Below are positions 41,129 to 49,371 of a stretch of DNA of 64,000 nucleotides, in pieces; position 1 is the first letter of the stretch, and each line of letters opens with the position of its first letter. The stretch is from Thalassovita mangrovi. Its GTDB lineage: Bacteria; Pseudomonadota; Alphaproteobacteria; Rhodobacterales; Rhodobacteraceae. The position numbers and the translations under genes are program-made. Location of the stretch: assembly GCF_009857745.1 (NCBI RefSeq), contig NZ_WWEN01000002.1:1-64000 (forward strand), written 5' to 3'. The notes under the pieces were generated by a model, which did not search any database, was not told where the DNA came from, and worked only from the letters and a program-made list of their open reading frames with translations.

Positions 41129-42679
41129 TTACCCCGCGAAGCTTCTGACGGTCGCCAGCGCGCCGTCCAATTTTTCACCCTCGACATCGTCGAGTGCGGC
41201 GGTGCGCAACCGGCGCATCCAGTCGGCGGCGTCTTCGCGCCCCTTGAGCATATCGAGCGCACCCATCACCCGGGCGAATTTCGACAGCCCGCGCACATGG
41301 GTATCCGAATAGCCCTTGATCAGCCGGTAATTGGCCAGCAGTTCCCCGGCCAGCGCCCGGTCGGTTTTCGCGACCTCAAGCACCTTGGCGAACCAGGCAT
41401 CGACATGGGCCATTTCGCTTTCGTGGCGCAGCAACCGGCGGCGCATCGGGCGCAGCGACGACACGGTCCACAGCATCAGGAAGCCGCGCAGGCTGTCGGT
41501 GCGGATGCGGCGGCCCTTGTCGAAACGCTTGGCATACCAGGCTTCCAGCCCCTTGCGGTTCTGCAGCCATTTGCCGATCCGTTTCGGCAGCGTCGTGGTA
41601 AATTCCTCGAACCGCGGGTGGAAATATTCTGTCAGCATCAGAATCTGGTCGTCCTTGACCACGACCTCATCCTTGACCCGTTCCATCCGGCTGGCGCGGG
41701 TCTTGATATCGGCGACCCGCAGGATGTCGTCATAGCACAGCGCGCGGGCGATGTATTTCGCCGCCTCGACGCTCATTTCGAAGGGCGCGGCATCAAGTTC
41801 GACCACCTTGTCGAGCATGTCGAGATATTGCGCGCCGTAATCGATATCCTGGTAATCCACGACCTTTTTCAGGCCCAGCCCGGCCATCTCCTGTACCTCG
41901 ACCGGCAAGGCGCCCAGACGGGTTTCCAGCGCCGCCCATTTACGTTTCAGCTTTGCGGGCACGTGCAGGACGGGGATCGGCTTGACCGGTTCGGCTTCGG
42001 CCTCGGGCGCGGGTTTCAGGCCGCTGGCGATATCATAGGCCTCACCGAAGGAGCGCAGCGACGCTTCGACACCGCGGCCCGATTTGCGGATCACCTCTTC
42101 GTAGCTTTCGCGTGGGAACGGCAGCGCGCCCGACCCGGCCAAAGACCCCAGCAGCGAGGACGAAATCACCGACCCGGCCTGTTTCGCCACGGTTTCCATG
42201 TCGAAGGCCACGACATGATCGGCGGCGATGCCCATCGCCTCGATCACCTCGGCCCCGTTGGCGCGGCCGTCGCCGGGGATGATCTTTTCCGACACGGCGG
42301 GAATCCGGTGGGTCGAGGCGATCAGCGTCGTGCGCCCCGGGGTCACGAAACCGCGCATGATCGCCCGGCCGCCTTCCATCAGTTCCGACGCCATCAGGAT
42401 GTCGACGTCGCCGATGGCGGGCGAAAGGGCAAACACCGGCTGGCGGCCGGTATCGCGGCACATTTCGATGTAATAGATCGTGGCGCCGGTGCGCTGCGCC
42501 ACCCCGGCGACGGAGGTGGATTGCGCGTTATAGCCGTTCGCCTCGGCCACATCGACGATCCAGTTGGTCAGGACGCCCCCGCCCTGCCCGCCCACGGCAA
42601 GCGCGGCGAGCGTGATGACCTTTTCGCCGTCGGGACCAGGGGAACGGCGCGCGATGACAGGTTTTGCTTGCATATTCAT
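41129..42679 (-). CDS. iorB: Indolepyruvate oxidoreductase, beta-type subunit with C-terminal DUF6537
   Basis: Partner subunit of a thiamine-diphosphate aryl-pyruvate:acceptor oxidoreductase that turns 2-oxo acids such as indolepyruvate into the acyl-CoA. At 516 residues it is much longer than archaeal IorB (about 200). Residues about 20-220 are the gamma-type domain (GGQGGGVLTNWIVDVA). The rest matches the C-terminal extension (DUF6537) otherwise found in fused Ior proteins, such as the one at the right edge of the window. ATG 42679 follows a GAGGA site eight bases upstream. It begins twelve bases after iorA. Confidence 0.88.
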   Translation of the reverse strand: MNMQAKPVIARRSPGPDGEKVITLAALAVGGQGGGVLTNWIVDVAEANGYNAQSTSVAGVAQRTGATIYYIEMCRDTGRQPVFALSPAIGDVDILMASELMEGGRAIMRGFVTPGRTTLIASTHRIPAVSEKIIPGDGRANGAEVIEAMGIAADHVVAFDMETVAKQAGSVISSSLLGSLAGSGALPFPRESYEEVIRKSGRGVEASLRSFGEAYDIASGLKPAPEAEAEPVKPIPVLHVPAKLKRKWAALETRLGALPVEVQEMAGLGLKKVVDYQDIDYGAQYLDMLDKVVELDAAPFEMSVEAAKYIARALCYDDILRVADIKTRASRMERVKDEVVVKDDQILMLTEYFHPRFEEFTTTLPKRIGKWLQNRKGLEAWYAKRFDKGRRIRTDSLRGFLMLWTVSSLRPMRRRLLRHESEMAHVDAWFAKVLEVAKTDRALAGELLANYRLIKGYSDTHVRGLSKFARVMGALDMLKGREDAADWMRRLRTAALDDVEGEKLDGALATVRSFAG

Positions 42680-42690
42680 GTCTTTGATCC

Positions 42691-44835
42691 TCAGGCGAAG
42701 GCCACGCGCTTGGCGTCGCGGCGCGATTGCAGCCAGGAAATGATTTTGCGGGCGCGCGTGGCGCGGCGTTTTTCGGTTGCCGACGGGTTGGTGACGATCT
42801 CGGCCTGATAGAAGGACGGGCACAGGACGGCGGCATCGGCCACCTCACCGCAGTTGCCGCAGCCAACGCAGGTCTGGTCGATGGCGGCGACCGGATCGTC
42901 GCGCAGCGGATCGCCGGTATCCTTGACCGACAGCGACGGGCAGCCCGACAGGCGCATGCAGGCGTGATCGCCGGTGCAGACGTCTTCGTCGACGCCAAAC
43001 CGGGGACGCACGACGCGCTGGCCTTCCTTCGCGGCCTTGGCCAGCTGCGGTTTCACCCGGCGCTGCTTGTTCAGCATGCATTCGGACGACGCGACGATGA
43101 CCTTGGGGCCTTCTTCCTCGGTGGTCAGCGCTTCCTTCAGCGTGTCGCGCATCTTGGTCACGTCATAGGTGCGGTCGATCTGGCGCACCCATTTGACGCC
43201 CATGCCCTTGACCGCATCGACGATGGAATTCTGCGTCTGCTTGGTCTTGTTCACCGCGCGCGACGACAGGATGTCCTGACCGCCGGTCGCCGAGGAATAG
43301 AAGTTGTCGACGATGATGATCACGTTGTCCGACTTGTTGAACACCGCGTTGCCGATCGAGCTGGTCAGGCCGTTATGCCAGAACCCGCCATCGCCCACGA
43401 AGGAGATCGAGCGGCGGCCCTTCTTGTCCTCGTTATGGAAGGCGGCGGCCGAGGCCGGGCCAAGCCCGTAGCCCATGGTTGTCGCGCCCAGATCGAAGGG
43501 CGGCATGATCGAAAACAGGTGACAGCCGATATCCGACGAAATGTGGTGCGGGCCCAGTTCTTCCTCGACCAGCTTGGTAGCAGCGAAGATCGGGCGTTCC
43601 GGGCAGCCGGTGCAGAACCCCGGCGGCCGCGCCGGCAGGGTCTTCGACAGGTCCGGGATCGCGACGGGTTCTTCGTTGGTGGCGGTTTTCTGAACCGGCA
43701 GCATCGCGGGGGCATGTTCGGCCAGGAAGGCGCCGATCCCGTCGACCATCACCTGGCCGGTATATTCGCCGCCCATCGGCAGCATGCCCTTGCCTTCGAG
43801 CCTGACGGTCTTGCCCGCCTTGTAGAGCATATGCGCGATCTGCTGTTCGATGTAGTTGGGCTGACCTTCCTCGACGATCAGCACCGCGTCCTTGCCTTCG
43901 CAGAATTCCATGATCTGGCTGTCGACCAGCGGATAGACGCAGTTCAGCACCAGCATGTCCAGATCGGTATCGCCATAAAGATCGGCGATGCCCAGCCGGT
44001 TCAGCGCCCGGATCACGGTGTTGTAGGTGCCGCCCTGCAGGATCACGCCGACCTTGCCCGACGCATTACCGAAGCGTTCGTTGATCCCTTTTTCGAGGAT
44101 GTAATTCTGCGCCGCCGGCAGGCGCTTGGTCAGCTTTTCTTCCTCGTGCAGATAGGTCGCCGGGGGCAGCACGATCCGGTCCAGTTTCCGCTTGGGATTT
44201 TCCAAGGCGTCGGACACGGTCATTTCGGGGCGCTTGTTGTCCCTGGCGGTGAAATGGCCATGGACGTGGCAGGACCGGATACCGACCTGCAGCATCACCG
44301 GCGTGTTCGACACTTCGGACAGCTCGAACCCGTCGCCCACCGCCTTGACGATCGAGGGCAGGTTCGGCCGCGGGTCCAGCATCCAGACCTGCGATTTCAT
44401 TGCGAACGCATAGGTGCGTTCCTGCATGATCGACGACCCTTCGCCGTAATCTTCGCCGACGATGATCAGCGCGCCGCCCGTCACCCCGCCCGAAGCCAGG
44501 TTCGACAAAGCGTCCGAGGCCACGTTGGTGCCGACGACGGATTTGTAGGTCACCGCGCCCCGGATCGGGTAATGAACCGAGGCCGCCAGCATCGCCGTGG
44601 CGGTCGCCTCAGACGCCGAGGCTTCGAAATGCACGCCCAGTTCGCCGAGGATTTCCTGCGCATCGGCAAGCACGTCCATCAGGTGCGAAATCGGCGATCC
44701 CTGGTAACCGCCGACATAGCCGACGCCGTTTTCCAAAAGGGCCTTGGTGATGCCGAGAATGCCCTCACCGGTGAAGGTCTCGCCTTCCCCCTGCTTGAGT
44801 TTCTGGACTTCCTTGGCGAAGGATCTTTCGGCCAT
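42691..44835 (-). CDS. iorA: Indolepyruvate oxidoreductase, alpha subunit
   Basis: A 714-residue thiamine-diphosphate enzyme. The N-terminal pyrimidine-binding domain contains GVGYVGGYQGSPIS and FEASASEATATAM. The diphosphate-binding domain (about 385-600) begins GFCTGCPERP and contains VGDGGFWHNGLTSSIGNAV and the metal site NFYSSATGG. The C-terminus carries ferredoxin-like Cys motifs (CTGDHACMRLSGC, CVGCGNC) for iron-sulfur clusters. It converts aryl-pyruvates to aryl-acetyl-CoA; substrate preference cannot be read from sequence. It is 51 bases after the MarR gene and precedes iorB. Confidence 0.92.
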   Translation of the reverse strand: MAERSFAKEVQKLKQGEGETFTGEGILGITKALLENGVGYVGGYQGSPISHLMDVLADAQEILGELGVHFEASASEATATAMLAASVHYPIRGAVTYKSVVGTNVASDALSNLASGGVTGGALIIVGEDYGEGSSIMQERTYAFAMKSQVWMLDPRPNLPSIVKAVGDGFELSEVSNTPVMLQVGIRSCHVHGHFTARDNKRPEMTVSDALENPKRKLDRIVLPPATYLHEEEKLTKRLPAAQNYILEKGINERFGNASGKVGVILQGGTYNTVIRALNRLGIADLYGDTDLDMLVLNCVYPLVDSQIMEFCEGKDAVLIVEEGQPNYIEQQIAHMLYKAGKTVRLEGKGMLPMGGEYTGQVMVDGIGAFLAEHAPAMLPVQKTATNEEPVAIPDLSKTLPARPPGFCTGCPERPIFAATKLVEEELGPHHISSDIGCHLFSIMPPFDLGATTMGYGLGPASAAAFHNEDKKGRRSISFVGDGGFWHNGLTSSIGNAVFNKSDNVIIIVDNFYSSATGGQDILSSRAVNKTKQTQNSIVDAVKGMGVKWVRQIDRTYDVTKMRDTLKEALTTEEEGPKVIVASSECMLNKQRRVKPQLAKAAKEGQRVVRPRFGVDEDVCTGDHACMRLSGCPSLSVKDTGDPLRDDPVAAIDQTCVGCGNCGEVADAAVLCPSFYQAEIVTNPSATEKRRATRARKIISWLQSRRDAKRVAFA

Positions 44836-44886
44836 GGGTGGTCTCCTAGTTCTTGTGCAGTGCCCGCCGTTGCAGCGGCGGTGCTT

Positions 44887-45333
44887 TTAAAAATCGTGCT
44901 GGCGGATATCGTGGAAAATCCGCAGCAGCAGGTCGTTGAAGGTGGCGCGTTCGTCTTCGTTCAGCGCGGCCAGCATCGTGTCGCGCATGGTCAGCATCGC
45001 GGGCCAGGCGGCGTCATAGGCGGCGCGGCCCGCCTCGGTCAGGCTGATCCGGCGGAAGCGGCTGTCGCCGTCCTGCGCCTCGCGCAGGATCAGCCCGGCC
45101 TTTTCCATCGTGTCGAGCGCCCGCGACAGGGTGGATTGCTTGATCACCGTGAGAACCGACAATTCGTTGATCGTGCAGGGGCCGCTTTCATGCAGCACCG
45201 CAAGCGCGCGCATCTGGGCGACGGAAATCCCGGCCTCTTTCAGCGCCGCTTCCACGCCCTTGTTGTAACGCGCCATGATGCGGTTCATCAGGTAGGGCGT
45301 GAAGGCCTCCAGATCGTCGTGCCGGTCGGTCAT
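44887..45333 (-). CDS. MarR family regulator within the catabolic array
   Basis: A 148-residue winged-helix regulator. The recognition region is ELSVLTVIKQSTLSRALDTMEKAGLILRE, split by the wing DGDSRFRRISLT. MarR proteins of this type usually repress catabolic operons and release DNA on binding an aromatic acid or CoA ester. The gene overlaps the upstream flavoprotein gene by four bases, so it is made from the operon it probably controls. AT-rich palindromes at 39509-39538 and 47897-47914 are candidate targets. Confidence 0.9.
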   Translation of the reverse strand: MTDRHDDLEAFTPYLMNRIMARYNKGVEAALKEAGISVAQMRALAVLHESGPCTINELSVLTVIKQSTLSRALDTMEKAGLILREAQDGDSRFRRISLTEAGRAAYDAAWPAMLTMRDTMLAALNEDERATFNDLLLRIFHDIRQHDF

Positions 45334-46892
45334 GCGCCCAGCTCCTTCGCGGTCAGGAAGCCCGATCCGCCCGACAGGCCCGGCCCCGGATGGGTCGAGG
45401 CACCGATATGATACAGCCCCTTGATGCAGGTATCGTGGCGGTTGGTGTCGGCGAAGGGACGCCACAGGAAGAACTGTTCCAGCGAACAGGCCCCGCCATA
45501 GGGATCGCCGCCGACAAGGTTCATGTTGTAGCCTTCCAGCTCCGCCGGGGAAATCGCGCGGCGGGTCACGACGCTTTCCTTGAACCCGTCGATATGGGCG
45601 GCAAGGATGGCTTCGATCCGGTTGGCATAGGCTTCGCGCAGGGCTTCGGTCCATTGGCCGTCCGCGGGCACCTCGATTTCGCCCTTGGCGTCGCCTTTGA
45701 CCACGCGCGGGGCTTCGGGCATCTGCAGCCACAGCACCGACTGGCCTTCGGGCGCGCGCGACGGGTCGGCGGCGGTGGGTTGGCCGACACAGATCGTCGG
45801 CACCTCGGGCAGCATGCCGCGCTCGGCCTCGTTGCCCGCCTTGGACACACCGTCGAGACCGGGGGTGATATGCAGCAGCTGCACATCCTCCAGCCCGTCG
45901 GTTTTCCATTTCACCGGCCCGTTCAGCAGGTAGTGAAGCTGGAAATTGCCCTTGCCATAGCGGTATTTGCGCAGGTCGTCCTTGCGTTCGGGCGCGGGCG
46001 CCAACTGGCCGTAAAGCTGGTTCGGCGTGACCGAGGCCAGCACCTTGCCTGCCTTCACCTCTTCGCCGCCCGACAGCTTCAGCCCCGTGGCGCGACCGCC
46101 GGAAATCATGATCTCGGACACTTCCGCATTGGTGCGGATGGTGCCGCCGTTTTCTTCGATGATGGCGATCAGCCCGCGCACCATGTTGGCAGTGCCCCCC
46201 TTGACCACCGGGGCGCCCGCGACTTCCAAAGCGAAGCCGATCACCTGCCCCATCTGGCCGGAAAACGACGCCTCGGGGCCAAGCCCCGCATGCAGGCACC
46301 ACGGCGCCCAAAGCGCCCGGTTCAGGTCGCTTTCAAAAGACGTCTCAAGCCAGCCGCGCATCGATTGCAGCGCCCCGCCCATGGTCATGGCCAGCCCGCG
46401 CGGTTTGCGCTTCCACGCTTCCTTGCCCAGCAGCTTGGCGGTGGATTTCGACCACGGATCGCCGCCCATCAGCCCGAACAGCAGATCGGCATCGGCCGCG
46501 AAGCCATCGAGGTCCGCCGCCAGCTGCCCGCCATCGCCCGGGTGCCCGGCATCGAAAGCGGCGACATTGGCGGCGCGATCCATCTTGTAAGTCAGCGCGC
46601 GGCCATCGGGCAGCAGCACGCCGGTGGGTGTGCCGGTGGCGCAGAACTCGACCCCGTGCCGGGCCAGGTCGGCGCCGAGGGCAGCATGCGCCGCGCCGGT
46701 CACCCAGAGAACGAAAGTGGTGGCGAGGGGATCGTAAGTGACCCCCTCGGCCAGGGTTTCAGAGCGCATGCAGCCACCTGCAACCGCTTCGCGTTCGAAC
46801 AGCGCGACCCGTTTCCCGGATTTGGCAAGCATAGCGCCTGCGGTCAGGGCGTTGATGCCGCTGCCGACGATGGCGATTTCAGGGGCTGACAT
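45330..46892 (-). CDS. Phytoene-desaturase-like FAD oxidoreductase, copy 2
   Basis: A 520-residue paralogue of the protein at 39578-41125. It has GSGINALTAGAMLAKSG at the FAD site, FEREAVAGGCMRSE, the shared block VGQPTAADPSRAPEG and KGDAKGEI, and the C-terminal GASTHPGPGLSGGSGFL, which is closer to the classical desaturase ending than copy 1. It starts 12 bases after the isatin-hydrolase-like gene and overlaps the MarR gene, so it is part of the same mRNA. Oxidation of an indolic or other aromatic intermediate is inferred from context only. Confidence 0.85.
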   Translation of the reverse strand: MSAPEIAIVGSGINALTAGAMLAKSGKRVALFEREAVAGGCMRSETLAEGVTYDPLATTFVLWVTGAAHAALGADLARHGVEFCATGTPTGVLLPDGRALTYKMDRAANVAAFDAGHPGDGGQLAADLDGFAADADLLFGLMGGDPWSKSTAKLLGKEAWKRKPRGLAMTMGGALQSMRGWLETSFESDLNRALWAPWCLHAGLGPEASFSGQMGQVIGFALEVAGAPVVKGGTANMVRGLIAIIEENGGTIRTNAEVSEIMISGGRATGLKLSGGEEVKAGKVLASVTPNQLYGQLAPAPERKDDLRKYRYGKGNFQLHYLLNGPVKWKTDGLEDVQLLHITPGLDGVSKAGNEAERGMLPEVPTICVGQPTAADPSRAPEGQSVLWLQMPEAPRVVKGDAKGEIEVPADGQWTEALREAYANRIEAILAAHIDGFKESVVTRRAISPAELEGYNMNLVGGDPYGGACSLEQFFLWRPFADTNRHDTCIKGLYHIGASTHPGPGLSGGSGFLTAKELGA

Positions 46893-46904
46893 GGACCGGT
46901 TTCC

Positions 46905-47693
46905 TTACTCGGAAACCAGCGCCAGCGCGCGGATCGGCGACCCGGTGCCGTTTTCGATCTTCAGCGGCGCGGTGACCAGGATCGCCCCTTTCGCCGGCAG
47001 CTTGTCGAGGTTGGTCAGCGAGGCCAAGCCATAACGGTTGTGCTTGTGCAGCAGGTTATGCGCCGGGAACGGCGGTTCGAACCCGCCGGCCGCACCGGCG
47101 TCGGTACCGATGCATTGGGTACCCCAGCCAAGCGCCTTCTTGTCCATCAGGTACTGGATGCATTCGGCATCCGGGCCGGGGGTGTGCGGGCCGTTTTCAT
47201 CGGCGTTGAGGAACTTGTCCTCGTCGTCGTTATACTGATCCCAATCGGTGCGCATCAGCACCCATTCACCTTCCTTGATCTCGCCATGTTCCTTTTCCCA
47301 AGCGATCACGGCGTCCTTGGTCAGCAGGAAATCGGAATTGGCGGCGGCTTCCTTCGAACAGTCGATGACATTGGCCGGGGCGACGAAATTCTGCGGATTG
47401 ATCGTGTCGACGGCGCCGTCGGGGTAATCCTTGCCGGTGATCCAGTGATGCGGCGCATCATAGTGGGTGCCGGAATGTTCGCCGAGCTTGAGCCAGTTCC
47501 ACGCCCAGAACGGCCCGCGGTCGCCATATTCGGAAATCTTGTGAATCTCGATCGGCGGCGTGTCGTCGGCCAGCTCCGGCGGCAGCTTCAGCAGCGGGGT
47601 CTTCGGGCCCAGAACGGCGGTGCAGTCGATCACCTTGACCGAGCCATCCAGCAGGCTGGTCGCAAGTTGGGCGAGGGTTTCCTGAGAAGTCAT
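46905..47693 (-). CDS. Cyclase-family metal hydrolase, probable isatin hydrolase
   Basis: A 262-residue protein of the metal-dependent cyclase superfamily. H73-S-G-T-H77-Y-D79-A-P-H-H forms the HxGTHxDxPxH metal-binding motif. Length and motif numbering agree with what I recall of the Labrenzia isatin hydrolase (manganese ligands His73, His77, Asp79, and a water channel lined by Ser225, also serine here). That enzyme opens isatin to isatinate. Kynurenine formamidase (KynB), the main alternative, is about 210 residues and no other kynurenine gene is near. It heads the leftward array and diverges from the cupin operon over 350 bases. Confidence 0.75.
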   Translation of the reverse strand: MTSQETLAQLATSLLDGSVKVIDCTAVLGPKTPLLKLPPELADDTPPIEIHKISEYGDRGPFWAWNWLKLGEHSGTHYDAPHHWITGKDYPDGAVDTINPQNFVAPANVIDCSKEAAANSDFLLTKDAVIAWEKEHGEIKEGEWVLMRTDWDQYNDDEDKFLNADENGPHTPGPDAECIQYLMDKKALGWGTQCIGTDAGAAGGFEPPFPAHNLLHKHNRYGLASLTNLDKLPAKGAILVTAPLKIENGTGSPIRALALVSE

Positions 47694-47740
47694 ATGTGTC
47701 TCCCTGAAGAGGTTGCTGTGTGTTCGCTTATTTTTAATAT

Positions 47741-47752
47741 ATGCAAATGCAT
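47741..47752. promoter_or_regulatory. Candidate operator ATGCA-AA-TGCAT
   Basis: A perfect 5-bp inverted repeat with a 2-base spacer, about 50 bases before the isatin-hydrolase-like start. It could be a regulator site; assignment to a protein is not possible from sequence. Confidence 0.4.
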
Positions 47753-47896
47753 GTTTCTTTTTTCTTCAAGAACAAAATTAAATTTCTGTCATTTTTCTTT
47801 CTGGCGCCTGTTACGGAACCCGCGACTTTTCACTATCCGATCAAAAAGAAGGCGTTGTTTTGTGCAGTTTTTGGGAATTCCCGGCAACGTTGCTCC

Positions 47897-47914
47897 ATAT
47901 GAGTGAAATCATAT
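47897..47914. promoter_or_regulatory. Candidate operator ATATGA-N6-TCATAT
   Basis: Perfect 6-bp arms with a 6-base spacer, about 130 bases before the cupin gene. The arms match the core of the 39509-39538 palindrome (ATATGA-N4-TCATAT), which suggests one regulator acts at both. Confidence 0.45.
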
Positions 47915-48043
47915 CCGACAATCAATCTATGCGAGAAATAGCCGAATCGCCCACATATTGCTTGAGGTTTAAAATATTTGATGGCAAGCTCCCGCCGTAC
48001 CCGGTTTCCAACCGACATTCATTCCACCAGGGAGGCATTCCAC

Positions 48044-48469
48044 ATGACCGACAAAGTCGTTCCCGTCATCACCCGCGCAGGCGAACTTGACGAAACCACG
48101 CTGCAATCCGGCGAGTGCGTACGCAAATCGGGCGTCAGCCCGCAGCACACCCCGGCCACCAAGATCTGGTTCGGCCGCGTCACCAACGAACCCGGCCACC
48201 GCTCGCCGCCGCACCACCACGAGGAATGCGAAACCGGCGGTTACGTGCTCAAGGGTCACGGCCGGATCTATTTCGGCGACGACTACAAGGAATATGTCGA
48301 CATGTATGAGGGCGATTTCGTCTTCGTCCCGCCCTACATGCCGCATGTCGAAGTCAACATGAGCACCACCGAGGAACTGGTCTGGCTGACCTGCCGCACC
48401 CCGGACAACCTGGTGACCAACCTCGAAGACGTGCCCGACGAAGCGCTCGAAGGCTATCGCCGCGCCTGA
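48044..48469 (+). CDS. Cupin domain protein
   Basis: A 141-residue single cupin. The first metal motif is PPHHHEECETGGYVLKG (His57-59, Glu61 region) and the second is GDFVFVPPYMPHVEVN with His101. It could be a small dioxygenase, isomerase or binding protein; the fold alone does not tell. It has a GGGAGG ribosome site and opens a rightward operon with an FAH-family hydrolase and an SDR. Divergence from the isatin-hydrolase-like gene suggests a role in the same pathway. Confidence 0.85.
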   Translation: MTDKVVPVITRAGELDETTLQSGECVRKSGVSPQHTPATKIWFGRVTNEPGHRSPPHHHEECETGGYVLKGHGRIYFGDDYKEYVDMYEGDFVFVPPYMPHVEVNMSTTEELVWLTCRTPDNLVTNLEDVPDEALEGYRRA

Positions 48470-48483
48470 TCCCCGATCCCCCT

Positions 48484-48515
48484 GCCCCCGCCGCAACCGC
48501 CGCGGGGGCGGTTTT
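48484..48515 (+). terminator. Terminator-like hairpin between cupin and FAH genes
   Basis: GCCCCCGC (48484-48491) pairs with GCGGGGGC (48502-48509), followed by GGTTTT. It may partly terminate the mRNA after the cupin gene and so lower expression of the two downstream genes. Confidence 0.5.
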
Positions 48516-48528
48516 GAAAGGACGTTTC

Positions 48529-49371
48529 ATGAAACTTCTCCGCTATGGGCCGAAAGGCGCCGAACGCCCGGCCGTACTGGATAGTGACGGCAACATGCGC
48601 GACCTGTCCGGGGTCGTCGCCGATATCGACGGCGAAACGCTTGCCCCCGACAGCCTGGCGAAACTCGCCGCGCTCGACACAGGCTCGTTGCCGCTGGTCG
48701 AAGGCACGCCGCGGATCGGCTCCGCCATCGCGAGGCCCGGTAAATTCCTCTGCGTCGGGTTGAACTACGCCGATCACGCCCGCGAAACCGGCAAGCAGCC
48801 GCCCGAAGAACCGGTGCTGTTCGGCAAGGCCGCCAACGCCATTAGCGGCCCGAACGACGACGTCGAAATCCCCCGCGGGTCGGAAAAGACCGATTGGGAA
48901 GTCGAGCTTGGCATCGTCATCGGCAGCCGCGCCAAGTACGTGTCGGAAGCAGACGCGCTGGATCACGTGGCGGGCTATGCCCTGGTCAACGACGTGTCCG
49001 AACGCAGCTTCCAATCCGAACGCGGCGGCCAGTGGATCAAGGGCAAGAGCCACGACACATTCGGCCCCGTCGGCCCGTGGCTGGTGACCAAGGACGAAAT
49101 CGCCGACGTGCAGAATATCGACCTTTGGCTCGACGTGGACGGCGAACGGCGCCAGACCGGCAACACAAGCACGATGATCTTCGGCGTGGCGCATCTGGTG
49201 CATTACATTTCGCAATTCATGACGCTCGAACCCGGCGACATCATCGCCACCGGCACACCGCCGGGCGTGGGTCTGGGGATGAAACCGCCGGTCTTCCTGA
49301 AAGCCGGACAGGTGGTCACCCTCGGCGCCGCCGGTCTGGGCGAACAACGACAAGTGATGGTGACGGCATGA
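48529..49371 (+). CDS. Fumarylacetoacetate hydrolase (FAH) family protein
   Basis: A 280-residue metal-dependent enzyme of the FAH superfamily, which hydrolyses or decarboxylates beta-diketo acids formed by ring opening. The N-terminal region is about 70 residues; the catalytic domain begins KFLCVGLNYADHA and contains the metal-site segments EKTDWEVELGIVIG and GYALVNDVSERSFQ, then KSHDTFGPVGPWLV and GTPPGVGLGM. Closest known groups include fumarylpyruvate and 2,4-diketo-3-deoxy sugar acid hydrolases. ATG 48529 is chosen over one five codons upstream. It overlaps the SDR gene by four bases. Confidence 0.9.
   Translation: MKLLRYGPKGAERPAVLDSDGNMRDLSGVVADIDGETLAPDSLAKLAALDTGSLPLVEGTPRIGSAIARPGKFLCVGLNYADHARETGKQPPEEPVLFGKAANAISGPNDDVEIPRGSEKTDWEVELGIVIGSRAKYVSEADALDHVAGYALVNDVSERSFQSERGGQWIKGKSHDTFGPVGPWLVTKDEIADVQNIDLWLDVDGERRQTGNTSTMIFGVAHLVHYISQFMTLEPGDIIATGTPPGVGLGMKPPVFLKAGQVVTLGAAGLGEQRQVMVTA

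Larger units (their letters stand above)
47694..48043. other. AT-rich divergent promoter region
   Basis: About 350 bases without a gene between the isatin-hydrolase-like gene and the cupin operon. It contains two candidate operators (47741-47752 and 47897-47914) and a strong GGGAGG ribosome site before ATG 48044. Both divergent promoters must lie here. The low GC contrasts sharply with flanking genes. Confidence 0.6.

Noticed and set aside
39578-46892. Carotenoid biosynthesis cluster
   Set aside because: The two desaturase-like proteins lack partners such as crtB or crtE, and their neighbours are iorAB, MarR and a hydrolase.
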